Shown in pieces: positions 44,447-56,482 of a DNA stretch of 64,000 nt (positions within the stretch are counted from its first letter, which is position 1; each line of letters starts with the position of its first letter). Position numbers and translations under genes: made by a program. Location of the stretch: contig CAWUHX010000151.1 of NCBI GenBank assembly GCA_963922205.1, positions 124,001 to 188,000 on the forward strand, in the 5' to 3' direction. The stretch comes from Romanomermis culicivorax (lineage: Eukaryota; Nematoda; Enoplea; Mermithida; Mermithidae). The notes under the pieces are model-generated. The model made no database searches and had not been told where the DNA came from. It saw only the letters and a program-made list of their open reading frames with translations.

Positions 44447-44599
44447 AAATGCCACTTGAAAAAAATCATTACCATCGAACACGATGCGCAACATTTTTTC
44501 AATATGCATCGCAAAAATTTCAAGATGCTTTGCAAAAAATAAAGATGTAAGATTTTTTCGATGTTCAACTTTCTTTTCAAACTTTTTTATTTCTTTTCA

Positions 44600-44795
44600 A
44601 AAATTACATTGCATTTTTTCCAAGATAATCTTGAAAAAATGAGGATGTTATTTTGAAAAGAAATCAAGTTGTCACCTTGAAAAAAATCAAGACCCCGTCT
44701 TGAAAAAAATTAAAATCCCATCTTGAAAAAAATCACGATCCCATCTTAAAAAAAATCAAGATCTCATCTTGGAAAAAATCAAGATGGGCAGCATA
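44600..44795. repeat. Degenerate tandem repeat, unit about 27-30 bp
   Basis: Successive blocks of the form AAAAAAATCAAGATCCCATCTTG with length and base variation, five or six units. Each unit contains the near-palindrome ATCTTGAAAAAAATCAAGAT. No gene. Confidence 0.6.
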
Positions 44796-44869
44796 TCATT
44801 GCAGAGTTTTTTATGCCAATTAGGAGCCACGGCTCCTAAAAATTCCGATTGGCTCCTAAAAATTTAGCA

Positions 44870-45910
44870 GCACAAGCCAAATTGGTTTGTGAAAATTATA
44901 GCCTAATGACCCTTTTGATTAGTAGCTTCCTGTGCGGAGACGCATTTTTATGCATTTTGAAATGGACAATAAGAAAAATTTTCCGCCCCTGATTCGTGGT
45001 ATCATTCTGTTGTGCGGTTAGAAAATGTCGGCCTAGTTTATGCTTATGGCTTTTAAAAGTTAGCATATTATGGGAGAAAGTTTGACCTTGTATTGTTTTT
45101 TCGCGTATTTGACAAAAATCAAGGTTTTTCTAGATTGTTTTTACAAAATCATTTTGCAGTGCTTTAGAATTTTCGGCTATCATGAACATAACTTTTTGCA
45201 TTTGAAAAATGATGGAAACATCATCAGCATGCAAAAATGGCAGAAGTTCTTGCTATCTGAAGAAGCCATCCAGATTCTTTGTTATTTGCCTAATTTTTGA
45301 ATTTTAGTTTGCCAGGCTGAAAGCACATTGAATCCACTGAAGAATTGGGCACATGCCGGGAAAAGATATTTAAAATATTCGTTTTCCAACGCTCTAGAAT
45401 ATCAAAATCTAAAATTTTCGTCTGGTGCTAAGAGCCGGAAATAATCATCAATATTCATGTCGAAGTAAAATACCTATCGCGCTTTTTTAAGCTTCAAATC
45501 ATTTGAAAACTTTTTGATAAATAATTATGATTGGTACTGGCTCCAGATATATCAGATTGAAACTGGAGCAAAAATGTTTAACCTCTTTAGCCAAAACAAT
45601 GGTGAAAAGATCATGATCGATCATCGGTAAATTCAGAAGAATGTACTGAAAAAATGAATTTTCCAACATTTTAGAAGCCTCGAAATCACGAAAGCTCCGA
45701 ACAAGTTACTCTAGTCAGCCTTTTGATTTTTTCTTCAAAACTCTGGAAATTCAGTTTTAAAAGTCTGAAACTGACGTGAACTGAATGAAATACAAGGATG
45801 TAACTTTTAATCATTTTCCGGTCATTAGGAGAATTTATCAGTTTTAGATTGAGCAACTCAAAATTTATATGTTCAACCAAATTTTTCCCGAAGTTACAGA
45901 TCAGCCTGGC
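44870..45910 (-). repeat. Dispersed AT-rich repeat R, copy 2 (inverse)
   Basis: Reverse complement resembles 24620..25700 over about 1 kb: the AGTAACTTGTTCGG and GTTGCTCAATCTAAAACTGA-like blocks and the block ending in CTAATTTTTGAATTTTAGTT are recognisable. It carries a degraded hairpin (GGTGCTAAGAGCC, 45430). Confidence 0.5.
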
Positions 45911-48474
45911 TTGTGCGAAAAAAACCTGATGATTGATTTGAATAATGACTGACCTAATTTGTGAGCCTTGTTATTCTGTGTGTGATTAGTGATCAAGAAT
46001 CTATTCAAAATGATTGATCTGTTATGTGGGCCTCTACTGTGATTTTGAAGAGTGTTTTTGACTAAATTTGTTGAAAAGACTGTTTTTTTACTACCACATT
46101 TATTTACTAACTTTTTAGTTTTGGCCTGTTAAAATTCCTATTGGCCTGTAAAATTTTGACCTTAGGGGCCAAATGACCTGTCCAAAAAAAACCAAAAAAG
46201 AACCCTGCGTCATTGGATAAACATTTATGAAACTAGCGAATCAAAGGCATTGCTAAGCCTCCTGCGTTAATACGGGAACCTTTTAAAGTGAATTTTTGAG
46301 GTCACGGCTTGCTGGCGGAGAGCGTCCTTGGTTTTTACGGGGGATGGCAGAGGGAGTGACATTCCTGTTGAGCCAATTGACATAAAAGGCCAAGGCACAA
46401 AAAATCGTTTTTCCGATAAAAATATTAATAAATTCATCAATTTCAGTGGTAGTAACCAAAAATTTCTCTGTGCAACCAATTTTTTCGCCAAGTTGATTTC
46501 TAGAGAACTAATTACGATTTGATTTAAATATCTGGAAAAATTTGATTAGATTGATGCACTGTTTTTTCTCACGGACATTTCCGCCATTTAGCGAAAGAGA
46601 TGGAATTTTTTTCGCCATTTTCGGAAAAATACTCATAAACGCTTTATTTATGCTTTTTCGAGCCTATTGAGAAGTTTTCATGCTTCTGTAATCACTAACT
46701 AAATAAAAAAGAACAACATTTTTGAGTTTTAGGTCAGACAATAATAAGAATGTATAGGAAAATTAATAATAGCAAAGAAGCAACAAAAACGTGAAGCGAA
46801 AAATACTAATTGCCAAGAAATTAAACAGCTGACGTCTCTATGATCAGCCAAAGCAAAGAATTGCAGAGTATGGACTGCATTTGATATAATTTTTCGATTT
46901 CTCCATTTTGCGGTCATTTTAAAATGACCGCAAACAAGATTTTGTGAAAAAAATCGGAAAAAATCCTAATTTTCGTTAAACATTCAGACGCAATATGGAA
47001 GATCACTGGTTAAACAACGAGATAAGACATTCAAGTGATGGCAACTATTAAATGTTAACTATAGTAACTGAAGTTAGACATGCTAACGGTCGCGACTGAG
47101 CTGGATTATAGCAGACAATGATCCTTATAAATCATTACCAGTGCGGCGGCACTTAGGTACTGACCTTCTAAATTGTACCATAATATATCTTCCCAACTCG
47201 GAAATCCAAATTTTTTCGCCATTTCGGCGAAAGAGCCCAAAATTTTCTTCGTATTTCCATTTTCTTCCCCAAAAATACCGATTTGATGAAAAAAGAGGGG
47301 ATAGATGTATATTCAGTAAATGTGTAAATATAAATGATTTTTATGTGCTTTCATGTCAATGCTCAGCCAAATATATGTTCCAATAAGGTAAGGATAATAA
47401 TCAAATAGAAAACAAAAACTTCCTGACTGTTTGAGTAACAAAAAAAAAACCGCGAGTGAACTTATGCTAAAAACTAAAGCCAGGTAAATAAAAATAAATA
47501 GATACAGTTTCATGACTAAAAGGTGGAAAATCTTGTGAAATCGAAATCTTTAAAAATTTATATAACTATGTACAACAGTAAAACTTAAGATATGATTAAA
47601 ATTTCTGAGTTTTTTTTGCAAAAAATAGCAAAATTTTTCTGTCAAGTTGTACAGTTCAACCTGAAGTCTGACGACCCTTCTGATGACGTTATAAGATTTC
47701 CTGTGCGGAAATGTATTTTTATGCGTTTTAAAACGAAGTACCCTTTAAATTTTAAGGTGTCGGATTTCACATGATTTGTAATTCTTAATGTTATTTTTAG
47801 TTCACTGTCGTTTGATCTGTTCTAAAATGTATTTGCAGTGTTTAAATATTTTTGTGTTTTGCGGACATGAACTTTTCCTATTTGGAATATGATTTATTTA
47901 TCATCAGCACTAAGAAATAACAGATGCTTTTTCTGCTTGAAAAATCCAAGCTATTGGTTATGGTTGCATGCCTAATTTTTGAATTTTAGTTGTATATTTT
48001 CAACGCAATTTTTGTAGAATACTAAAATACTAAAAATTTTCCGGCTCGAATGGACGATGTTCGACTAAAAGATAGAATTTTTGTTCGACTAAAAGATAGA
48101 ACACCTTTCACGACATTATTAATGATTATCTGTGCGAAAGCACAGTGATTGGTTACGACCGATCACCGATAATTGCAGTTTAATAAGTTGAAAAAATGCA
48201 TTTTCCGAGATTTTATATGTATAAGCCTTGAAATGAAAATTTATTCTGAGCGTAGGCACACTTTTCATCATTTTCCTCCGAAACTAATAAAATCAGTTTT
48301 AAAAGTTTTAAACCGACGAGATTTAAGTGAAGTACAAGAAAATTAGCTTTTAATCGTTTTTTCTGATAAAAATAAGTGAATAGAGTGAGTAACCAAAAAT
48401 TTCTCTGTGCAACCAAATATTTTGCTCATGTTCCATATTGCCCTCTGGCTTGTGCAAAAAAAGCCCTGTCCATA
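45911..48474. repeat. More partial copies of repeat R; no gene
   Basis: Bases 46620..46900 resemble 480..770, and 47850..48430 resembles parts of 45170..45900. The block GCTAACGGTCGCGACTGAGC near 47090 recurs, altered, at 5741 and 51229. No ORF of interest. Confidence 0.4.
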
Positions 48475-48852
48475 CATGTAACGGGGCCGTGAGGTCTGGG
48501 AAGAGGGGGGGGGGGGGGTCGGGCGACCTTTTTGGGCCGAGGGTCAGTAATTCCAAAAATTTTAGTGGGAGGGGCCTCTGAAGAAAAAAATTGATTTCTT
48601 CATTTAAAAAAGGCCGAAAAACGTTTTAAAAAATATTAATTTTAGCCTAAAAATTTGTAAAAAATGTATTCATGGCGCGGAGCGCCGAGAAAATTGACAT
48701 TTTTGACCATTTTTTGTCCAAAAATTGACATTTTTCAATATTTTTCCAACCAAAAGTATGGGGTACCAATAACTACAATAGGGTTAGCCATAGGATTGGA
48801 AAATCTGGGGGGGGGGGTCGCAGGGCCGTTCTTTGGGGGGCGCGAGCTGGGC
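48475..48852. mobile_element. MITE family B, copy 1 (long form)
   Basis: Left end TA|CATGTAACGGGGCCGTGAGG, hairpin GGCGCGGAGCGCC at 48674, then ATAGGGTTAGCCATAGG and G-runs. Mirror image of copy 2 (49445..49878). The right end is degraded into a G-rich tract. Confidence 0.55.
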
Positions 48853-49444
48853 GGGCGCCCAAGGCCACCAAAAATCTTTTAGTCTATGCTTGAAGAATGC
48901 GTTTTTTAGCGACCCTTTCTTTTTTCTTTTGCTATTAGCAGGGTGTCCAGCAACCTAGAAAACCTGGAAAAGTCAGGGAAAAAAGTTGTTCCTGGAAAAC
49001 CTGGAAGAGTAAGGGAATTTCGATTTAGATGGTTACGATGTAGTTGTTATAATTGCAAGGTAAGCCCAAATTATTGCACGATAAGCCAAATTTTCATTTT
49101 AAACGTTCAAAACCTCGAAAATTCCCCCGCGCTTCACACCGGTTTCAAGGCACTAGTAATTAGTATCATTATTTATCTGACTTTAGCTAAAGTGCACATA
49201 GGAAGTGTAGAATCATTACTCAATTAACATTTTTAGTGCATCTGTATAGATGTTTCTTGTTAATATTTCACGCTTTTCGAATAGTAATTAGGATTTCAAC
49301 TTTTCTGCTGATATTACTATGTTTGCCAACTCGATGATTGCTATAATGTTATCATTAATGAATATTAAGAAACATTCTGGAAGCTTACTTATAGTTACAA
49401 TGTACAGATAGATACTGAAAGCTAGCAATGCGATAAGATTCACT
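48853..49444. other. Intergenic, nothing recognised
   Basis: AT-rich; the ORF at 48943..49227 has no recognised resemblance. Confidence 0.4.
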
Positions 49445-49878
49445 GTCCTGATCGGGAGGGGGGGGGGAAGTGCTATGGGAACCCTCCCCAGAAATCGTCG
49501 ACCATATGGCTAGCCATTGGGCGACCGCCCCCCCCAGGATTTTCCAATCTTATGGCTAGCCATATGGTAGCCCTAGGGACCCCCATACTTTTGGTCGGAA
49601 AAGTACTGAAAAACGTTAATTTTTTGTTGAGAAATGTCAATTTTTGAACAAAAAATGGTCAAAAACGTCAATTTTCTCGGCGCTTCGCGCCATAAATACA
49701 TTTTTTATCATTTTTAAGACAAACATTACTATTTTTAAACTCTTTTTCGGACTTTTTTCGTGAAAAAATCGATTTTTTTTCCTTCAGAGACCTATCCCCC
49801 TGAAATTTTGGGAATTACTGACACCCCGCCCCAAAAAAGTGGCTCAACCCGTCCCAGACCTCAGGGCTCCGTTACATG
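49445..49878. mobile_element. MITE family B, copy 2 (long form, inverse)
   Basis: Right end CTCCGTTACATG|TA, hairpin CGGCGCTTCGCGCC at 49678 and the TGGCTAGCCATATGG segment that matches the reverse complement of copy 1. The left end is a G-rich tract without a clear terminus. Confidence 0.55.
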
Positions 49879-51200
49879 TATGGTCCTCATCGAAGAACAG
49901 CTAAAGCCTAATACTCCAAGAGATGCATTTTTTAACATGATGAAATTGAAACCGATTTTAGGAAATTCTATTTTTCTTGGTTCTGAAATTTGTCCATGTT
50001 ATACTCCGTTAATTTTGAAATGATCGATGCAGTGAGGTCGCAGCCAAACTTTTAATCAAAATTATTGAAGGCTCGTTTACTCTATTCAATAAATTTTTCC
50101 TTCATGATACAAACACGTTGTTGACCACACTTTTTAATTTTTCGGTACCACTTTTAGTTTCAAGTTTCTTTGTTTCCGGACCTTGTGGTCAACTGCATGA
50201 TGGCGCAAAAGTCTTTCAACTTCAAATCACTTTTTTAAAAAGATATTTTAAACATGACAATATGGTTTAGAACTCTCCTTTTTTCAAAATTATCGAGTTT
50301 CAGAGTAGAAATTCTCTCAGGATAACAATAACCCGGAAGTTTATGATACGCTTTGAGACAAATTTTAGTACTTTGTCAACTGTTAGGTAATGACAGATTA
50401 AATTGAAATTTTGATGACCATTTAGCCACTAGATTAAGATTACATTATATTTTAGATATGTATGCATAAAATTTATGTAGAGTAGGAAAAACAGGTACTA
50501 AAACCCTCCTTGAGGTGCATATTTAGTGCACTACTCAAAACGCTGATACGATAAGTATTAATTATTCAAAGCCGCTACATGGGCTTTTCTGAGTAGAAAC
50601 GTGTTTTAAAAAAATCTTTCTCGATTAGGAAAAAATTATGGACTTTTAAATTCCACAAATGTGCATCAGAAGACACAAATTACATAATTTTGCAGATCAT
50701 CCGTTTTTACTCAGCGCTTTTTTGCGCCAGAAGTGGCAAAAACAGCCACTGTCGACACAGAGACGCCATCAAACAGTTGAAACATAATTTATGTGTTTCA
50801 CCAACAAGTGTGTCTAGCAAATGTTTATTCAGCACAAGTGGCATTATTTGCTCAGACGTTAGGACAAGATTATCACCAGAAAATTTGAAATGTTGGTGCA
50901 TTTGTCAAAAAATTTGAGAATTATAAAAGTTGATTAAGAATCATGGAATAAATCAATTTCAACGTCCTTTTGTTATATTTTCTATCTAAGTATGTATTAT
51001 GTTTTGAATGTATACATCAACATGTATATTAATATTCAAAGTAATTGCCGGTGCCAAAAATGGTGGCACTTGCCGGTGCTAGATACCATGGCACCTGCAT
51101 TAGTACCTGGGACATCCCCATCAAAAATCTCAATTTTCGGTGAAATACTGACTGTTAATGATTACAAAGTGGGACAAGGTAACCCTATTGTGTAGAAACT
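49879..51200. other. Intergenic, nothing recognised
   Basis: AT-rich, with two short overlapping ORFs on opposite strands at 50690..50917 and 50707..50901 that lack recognisable features. Confidence 0.4.
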
Positions 51201-51464
51201 GTTGAGGATTAATTAGTAAGTGAAAGCAGATATGCTAACGGCCATGCCTGATAGAAAATAATGATTTGATGAAAAAATTTGGAAATGAGGAAAAAATTGT
51301 GGACATGGTCCTAATTATGGAAAAAACATTATGGAATTCAAAACCGAAAAGATGTATTTTGGTGCAGTTGGACTTCGTGCTGATCATGGGTGTATAATAA
51401 TCATTATTTCCTATCGGGCGTGGCCGTTAGCATATCTACCTCCATTTATTAATTAACCCTCAAC
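51201..51464. mobile_element. Inverted-repeat MITE (family I)
   Basis: The left arm GTTGAGGATTAATTAG...GATATGCTAACGGCCATGCC and the inverse right arm GGCGTGGCCGTTAGCATATC...TTAATTAACCCTCAAC pair over about 60 bases each. The spacer is AT-rich. Relics of the arm sequence also occur at 5741 and 47083. It abuts MITE C copy 2. Confidence 0.6.
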
Positions 51465-51465
51465 C

Positions 51466-51694
51466 ACATATGCACATAGGGAGGGTTACGGGGGATAAAA
51501 CCCCATACTTGAGACCCTGTCCACTCTCCTGGCCAAAAAAATCGTCAAAACGCCCCTGAACTTTTCTCAAGACAGGTTTTTTGATGATTTTTCTGCATAT
51601 TTTGTATGAAAAACAGTTTTTTTGCTCACCCACCCCGTATCCCCTGGAAAAAGGTCCATGGACCGTCCCCCCTGGAAAATTCTTGCCGTGCATG
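51466..51694 (-). mobile_element. MITE family C, copy 2
   Basis: Inverse match to 18504..18746: begins CATATGCACATAGGGAGGG and ends AATTCTTGCCGTGCATG. It directly adjoins the inverted-repeat MITE at 51201..51464. Confidence 0.6.
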
Positions 51695-52354
51695 TCTGCC
51701 CCCAACAGTTTTTATAAATTGAGTTACGTATACCTTATCTTGTTTTGTAACTGTTAACAGTCAGTATTCTGCCGTAAATTGACATTTTTCATTAATTTTC
51801 TGGATTTTTTCTCTCGGGATTGGAATTTTTCAAAAGGTTTCAACATAAACTTTTGCAATTATAGAAGATGAAGATTGAAAGCATCATTCTAGACTGTAAT
51901 TTTAGAGCTTCTATTCAGGAATATTTGTTGGAGAGATTCATTTTACAGCATTTTAAAATATAAAAACTCGGAAATTTTTCCCACGCTCAGTGTCGAAATG
52001 AGAAGCAAATTCCTTTTTTGAAAGTTAAAATCCGAAACTTTTTCTGGCGCTTCGCACTGGACTAAGAAATAAATAAAATTTGATGACTCTAAGTGGAACA
52101 ACTCTAAGCGGCTAAAGGGGGCATTGCGGCACACAGATGGGCGCGCAGCACCCCTCCTGTTGAAGCTCTTCGGAATTTAAGTTGTTAGTTGAGATACCAA
52201 GAAAGATCTGGTTGTGTAAAACTGCTTCAACGACCCGAAAATTCTCTTCATCATTGCCGAACATCGATTTAAAAGGCTTGTTGAAATTCCTATTGGCCTG
52301 TACAATTCTGACCTTAGAAGCCAAATGACCTGTCGAGAAAAAACCAAAAAAAAA

Positions 52355-52928
52355 CCTGCTTTGAGGGGGTTGGGTACAGTGTTTTTTTCGCACTTTACAA
52401 ACGAAACGGTCCAGAGTACAAACGAAAATTTGAGCTTCGTTTGTACCAGTACAAACGAAAATTTTTGGACAAAAAAATTTTTTATTACTCAACAGCTGTC
52501 AGTATTCAGTATCAATGGACTTTGTAGGACTTGTTTGTTATGTGTCCACATCGAAAACGACAAATTAGCAGCTGTGGCATAATAATAAAAGCTTTTTGTG
52601 GAGTATTTCACTAGTGCATGTTATGTGCCTCATGATCAAGTGTTTTATGTGTCTTCTTATGTGTCTCGTGGAAATAGCCAACGTATTCATATTTCACAGC
52701 ATGTTTGTTGCATTTTATAACAATGAATCCTTTTTTCAGCAATTTTTCGCAAATTGTGGAGTACAAACGGTTTTTGAGAGGTCGTTTGTACCAGTAAAAA
52801 TGGACCGAGTACAAAAAAAAACACTGGTTGGGTATAGGGTTCACCAAGCTGGGAGGGGGGTTCTGACATTTGGGTATTGAGTTCGACCAAGTTGGGGAAG
52901 TCCCCCAACCCCTTCCCCCAATTACAGG
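52355..52928 (-). mobile_element. MITE family A, copy 5 (truncated, interrupted)
   Basis: On the minus strand it starts TA|CCTGTAATTGGGGGAAGG and follows copy 4 through the CTTGGTC...CCCTATACCCAAC blocks. It is interrupted by a hAT-like MITE (52377..52826) and cut off just beyond the far side, at ACCCCCTCAAAGCAG. Confidence 0.6.
52377..52826. mobile_element. hAT-like MITE with perfect 8-bp target-site duplication
   Basis: 450 bp with ends CAGTGTTTTTTTCGCAC and, inverted, CAGTGTTTTTTTTTGTAC. The octamer GTTGGGTA is duplicated on both sides (52369..52376, 52827..52834). Subterminal GTACAAACGAAAATTT and ACAAACGG repeats occur in both arms. No transposase. Inserted in MITE A copy 5. Confidence 0.75.
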
Positions 52929-52934
52929 TACGGG

Positions 52935-53031
52935 TATATACTCTAAAATCGTTAAATTTCTTCGGTAATAGATTATGCGGAACGATATCAAGAGCTTTGC
53001 TGAAACCAATATAGATAACATCTATGTACAT
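52935..53031 (-). pseudogene. LINE reverse transcriptase fragment
   Basis: About 30 codons reading FSKALDIVPHNLLPKKF. This is the RT motif otherwise written as an 'FSKAFD.VPH..LL.KL' block in CR1/jockey-type LINEs, which binds nucleotide and metal. Upstream and downstream sequence is lost. Confidence 0.55.
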
Positions 53032-53329
53032 ATCTTACATATTAGATAACAATATATAGATAACAATTATATATTTTCATCAAATGAATTTTGATACATT
53101 CTTATTGCAATCTAACCCAAAAATCAAAAATTTGTTCTGAATTTTTGATTAATTACTGACTGCAGACGCATGAATATGTTTAGAAAAGCTCAAAAATGCA
53201 TAAATAAAACATAAGGTAACATTTTAAAGCGAAAAAACGATATGCCGAAAATGTCGAAAAAAATTTGACCTCTTTCGCCAAATGGCGAGAAAGTTTAGCG
53301 AAAAAAAACAGTGCTCCCATCAGAGTTTT

Positions 53330-53520
53330 TGTTGTTGCACATTCCAGGTTACAATGTGCAAGCTAGGAAAAAATTTTTGTTGCACAGATAAATTTCGGTT
53401 GCTCAGTCTAAAATCGATAAATTTGCTTAAATTCATCGGAAAAACTATCAAAAGTTGGTTTTCTTGCATACCATTCTATTGGTGTCAGTTATAGGTTTTC
53501 AAACACACAATTTCCTCAGT
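53330..53520. repeat. Dispersed AT-rich repeat R, partial copy
   Basis: Resembles 24640..24840 (TTGTTGCACATTCCAGG, then TACAATGTGCAAGCTAGG). It ends just before the family B hairpin. Confidence 0.5.
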
Positions 53521-53554
53521 TTTGGAGAGAAAAATAAAAAGGTTGGTATGCATA

Positions 53555-53964
53555 TATGTTACGGAGCCCTGAGGTCTGGGGGGGGGATTGGGCCACTTTT
53601 TTGGGGCCGGAGGTCAGTAATTCCCAAAATTCTGGGGGGAGGAGTCTCTGAAGGAAAAAAAATTCGATTTTTTCACGAAAAAACTCCGAAAAATGGTTCA
53701 AAAAAAATAGTAATTTTTGTCTAAAAATGATAAAAAAATGTATTTACGGCGCAAAGCGCCGAGAAAATTGATGTTAATAAATGCTTTTTTATCATTTTTG
53801 GACAAAAATTACTGTTTTTTGAACTTTTTTTCGGACTTTTTTCGTGAAACAATCCAATTTTTTTCCTTCAGAGCCCCTCCCCTCAAAATTTTGGGAATTA
53901 CTGACCCCCGGCCCAAAAAAGTAGCCCAAGCCCCCCCCCCCAGACCTCGGGGCTCCGTTACATG
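53555..53964. mobile_element. MITE family B, copy 4 (complete hairpin MITE)
   Basis: 410 bp, TA on both sides (53553..53554, 53965..53966). The left end TATGTTACGGAGCCCTGAGG and the inverse right end CATGTAACGGAGCCCCGAGG begin two arms of about 190 bases that pair almost throughout. The loop lies next to the CGGCGCAAAGCGCC hairpin at 53747. Both arms also hold GGTCAGTAATTCCCAAAAT. If transcribed it would fold into one long hairpin RNA. No ORF. Confidence 0.75.
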
Positions 53965-53966
53965 TA

Positions 53967-56290
53967 TGGTATGAGTAAAAAAAAACGTTGGAACATTCAT
54001 TCTTTCAGCTCATTCTTCTGAAACTATCAATGATCAGTTGTGATCTTCTCGCTACTTGACGAAACACGTCAAATATGATTTCGAAATTTTTGCCAAGTCG
54101 TTTTTTGCTCAACAATGTGGGGGATTTCGGGGGTTTTGACCCCCCCCCAGACTTTGATTGACGCTCAGCTGATTTGACTCCCAGAGCAGTGATCAAGAAG
54201 ATGACGAAGGAAAATGAGCAAGAGAGAAGAGAAAGCCGTTATGAAAATGGGAATGGTGCTAGTTTAAGAATTTTTCTAAACAAAGCTTGATTCCAAAAAG
54301 TAACACTAAAACTTTTAATTTCACATTATCTAACTTAGGTTGAAAAATATGCTGCTTGGATGTTAGAAGACCCATCTAAGACTTTTTTCGTAATCAAGAA
54401 CGAAAAAAATTTTTGTATTCTACCTCGGCACCAGCAGAATTTCCATGCTGTGCATGTATGGTCGACAGATATTTTATTCAAGTTTTTTGAGCTTGTTCAA
54501 ATATCTTATCTTTGTATATCTGAAACCGACAATTTATCACTCATAATAATAGATGGAAACAGCCTAAAGCATAAAAAAGTGCGGCAGATATTTTATCTCA
54601 GATTCAAATGTTGAAAATTTCAGCGCGTACCACCAAATTTTTTTTGGATTTTGGTATTCTAAGATGCTGGAAAATGAATAATGCCAAAATTTATTTCCTA
54701 GACAGAACAGAAGGCCTGATATTTCAATAAATTCAATGAATTTTAGTCGAGCAAACTAGATTTCAAAAATAAGGCAATCAACCAAGACTTTAGATACTTC
54801 AACTAGCAAGAACTCCTGACACTTTTCTAGGAAAAAAAATGTTTTAATTACACGAATGCCAAAATATTTTAAAATGCCAAAATATTTCAAAATATATGAA
54901 ATTTGGTAGCTGCGTGCAAAAAAAAATCCTGACCCCCATCCATATCCGATTCCAGGATTCTCATAAAAGGGGGGAATTTTCCAAAATTTTTTTGAATTAA
55001 CTGGATAAAAAGAAAATAATGGCTGTGGCTATACAGACTGCAGTCTATATAGGCAGGCAAGCGACTATACAGACTGTGTTTTGCTTGCGGATACGTACAG
55101 TAAACTGCGACATGCAAAGTACAAACTTTAAAACCTGCAGCAAAGAATGAAATTGACACGACGAAGTCGCATGAGTTCATAGATATATTAATACTACAGT
55201 AAACGATACTCACAAGATAAGTATTACATATCTTGATTATCACAATCCAAAAATATCAATTTCCCCATCGCATCATTTTTTCTTCAGCTGGTTGTACAGA
55301 GATGTTAAAAAAGAAATATCGCTTGATAATCAAAGTAGATGTATAGCCTGCTTTTTCTTGAAATGCTTCTAAATATAATGAAAGTGGAAAGCAGTAGTAT
55401 CTCAGATTTCTGATAAACAATATATCATACAGGACTGCAAATCTATGAGCATACTGACCAAGCTTTCAACAATTATTCGAGTGAAAATTTTTACAGTAAA
55501 AACTCAATGTAAGCGATTTGGACAACAGTACTGATTTGTGCCGCTTTTTATTTTGATACGGCTATACGGTTTGAAAACAATGCCTAGATTCCATCAACAA
55601 GAAATCATATTTCGATCATTTGACGAATTCTTGATAACCAAAAGAATGGTTTTCTAACATCCACGCGGGAATTTCTAAAGTCAAATATGAGAAACTATGC
55701 GCTTGGTCAGTGCTTCCTAAAGTTAATGTTACTCTTTTTGAATCTGCTTTGTTCAGAAAAATCGTTCAACTGCAGCATAATTTTCATCCTTATGATGTTT
55801 TTTCTTTTATTTTCCTTCATAATCTTCTTGGTCAATGCTGGGGAACAGAATTTAATGAGGTCAGCAAGAGTCTGCCGAGGTCAAGACTCCCCCTAAACTC
55901 CCAATGTGCACGTATGGTCATTTCACTCAGAATTTTCGGTGTGTACATTATTGGTTGGTATTCGAAAAATAAATTCAGTTGCTGACGTCGACCTTGATCA
56001 TTGAATGCTGATGAACGATTTTCATATAAATTTTATAAATTTTTTTACAAATTTTAAAGTTTTTTGAGTTTCAATTTCAAAATTTTCTAATTTTAAATTT
56101 AAAAATTATTTTCAATTAATGAACAAATTACATGCAACGCGTGCATCATTGTGTAGACACTCGCGAAAGTTATGAAAATTTACTCACATATTTGGTTTGA
56201 ATAGTTATTTGTAACTTAAACCTCCAGATCTGCACGTTTTAAAATTTGGCTGACACCTTTCAATATTCACACATTTACTGTACTACGGGA
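53967..56290. other. Intergenic, mostly unassigned
   Basis: Mixed AT-rich sequence. Bases 54700..54830 resemble repeat R. A 90-codon ORF pair at 55687..55985 has hydrophobic stretches but no recognised domain. The end of a C-run MITE-like sequence lies at about 55870..55920 (CCCCTAAACTCCCAATGTGC). No gene can be supported. Confidence 0.4.
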
Positions 56291-56482
56291 AAACTCGAGT
56301 CCATTTAGCCGTTTGGCGTGTTTCTGACTTGGTGGATTCGAGTCCATCTAGTCATTATGTGGGTTTTGACTAGATGGACTCGGGTCCACGTAGCCATTTT
56401 GTGGGTTTTTTAGCTAGATGGACTCGAGTCCATTTAGCCATTTTGTGGGTTTTGGCTAGACGGACTCGAGTCTATCTAGCCA
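56291..56482. repeat. Tandem repeat of a palindrome-rich unit, about 50 bp
   Basis: Four units built on CTAGATGGACTCGAGTCCAT followed by (T)TAGCCATTTTGTGGGTTTT. CTAGATGGACTCGAGTCCATC is close to a perfect palindrome around CTCGAG, so each unit can form a small cruciform. GC content is higher than the flanks. Confidence 0.75.

Noticed and set aside
44600..44795. CRISPR-like or regulatory array
   Set aside because: A degenerate A-rich tandem repeat without unique spacers.
56291..56482. CRISPR-like array
   Set aside because: The units vary in length and sequence, spacers are not unique and the context is eukaryotic; it is an ordinary tandem repeat.
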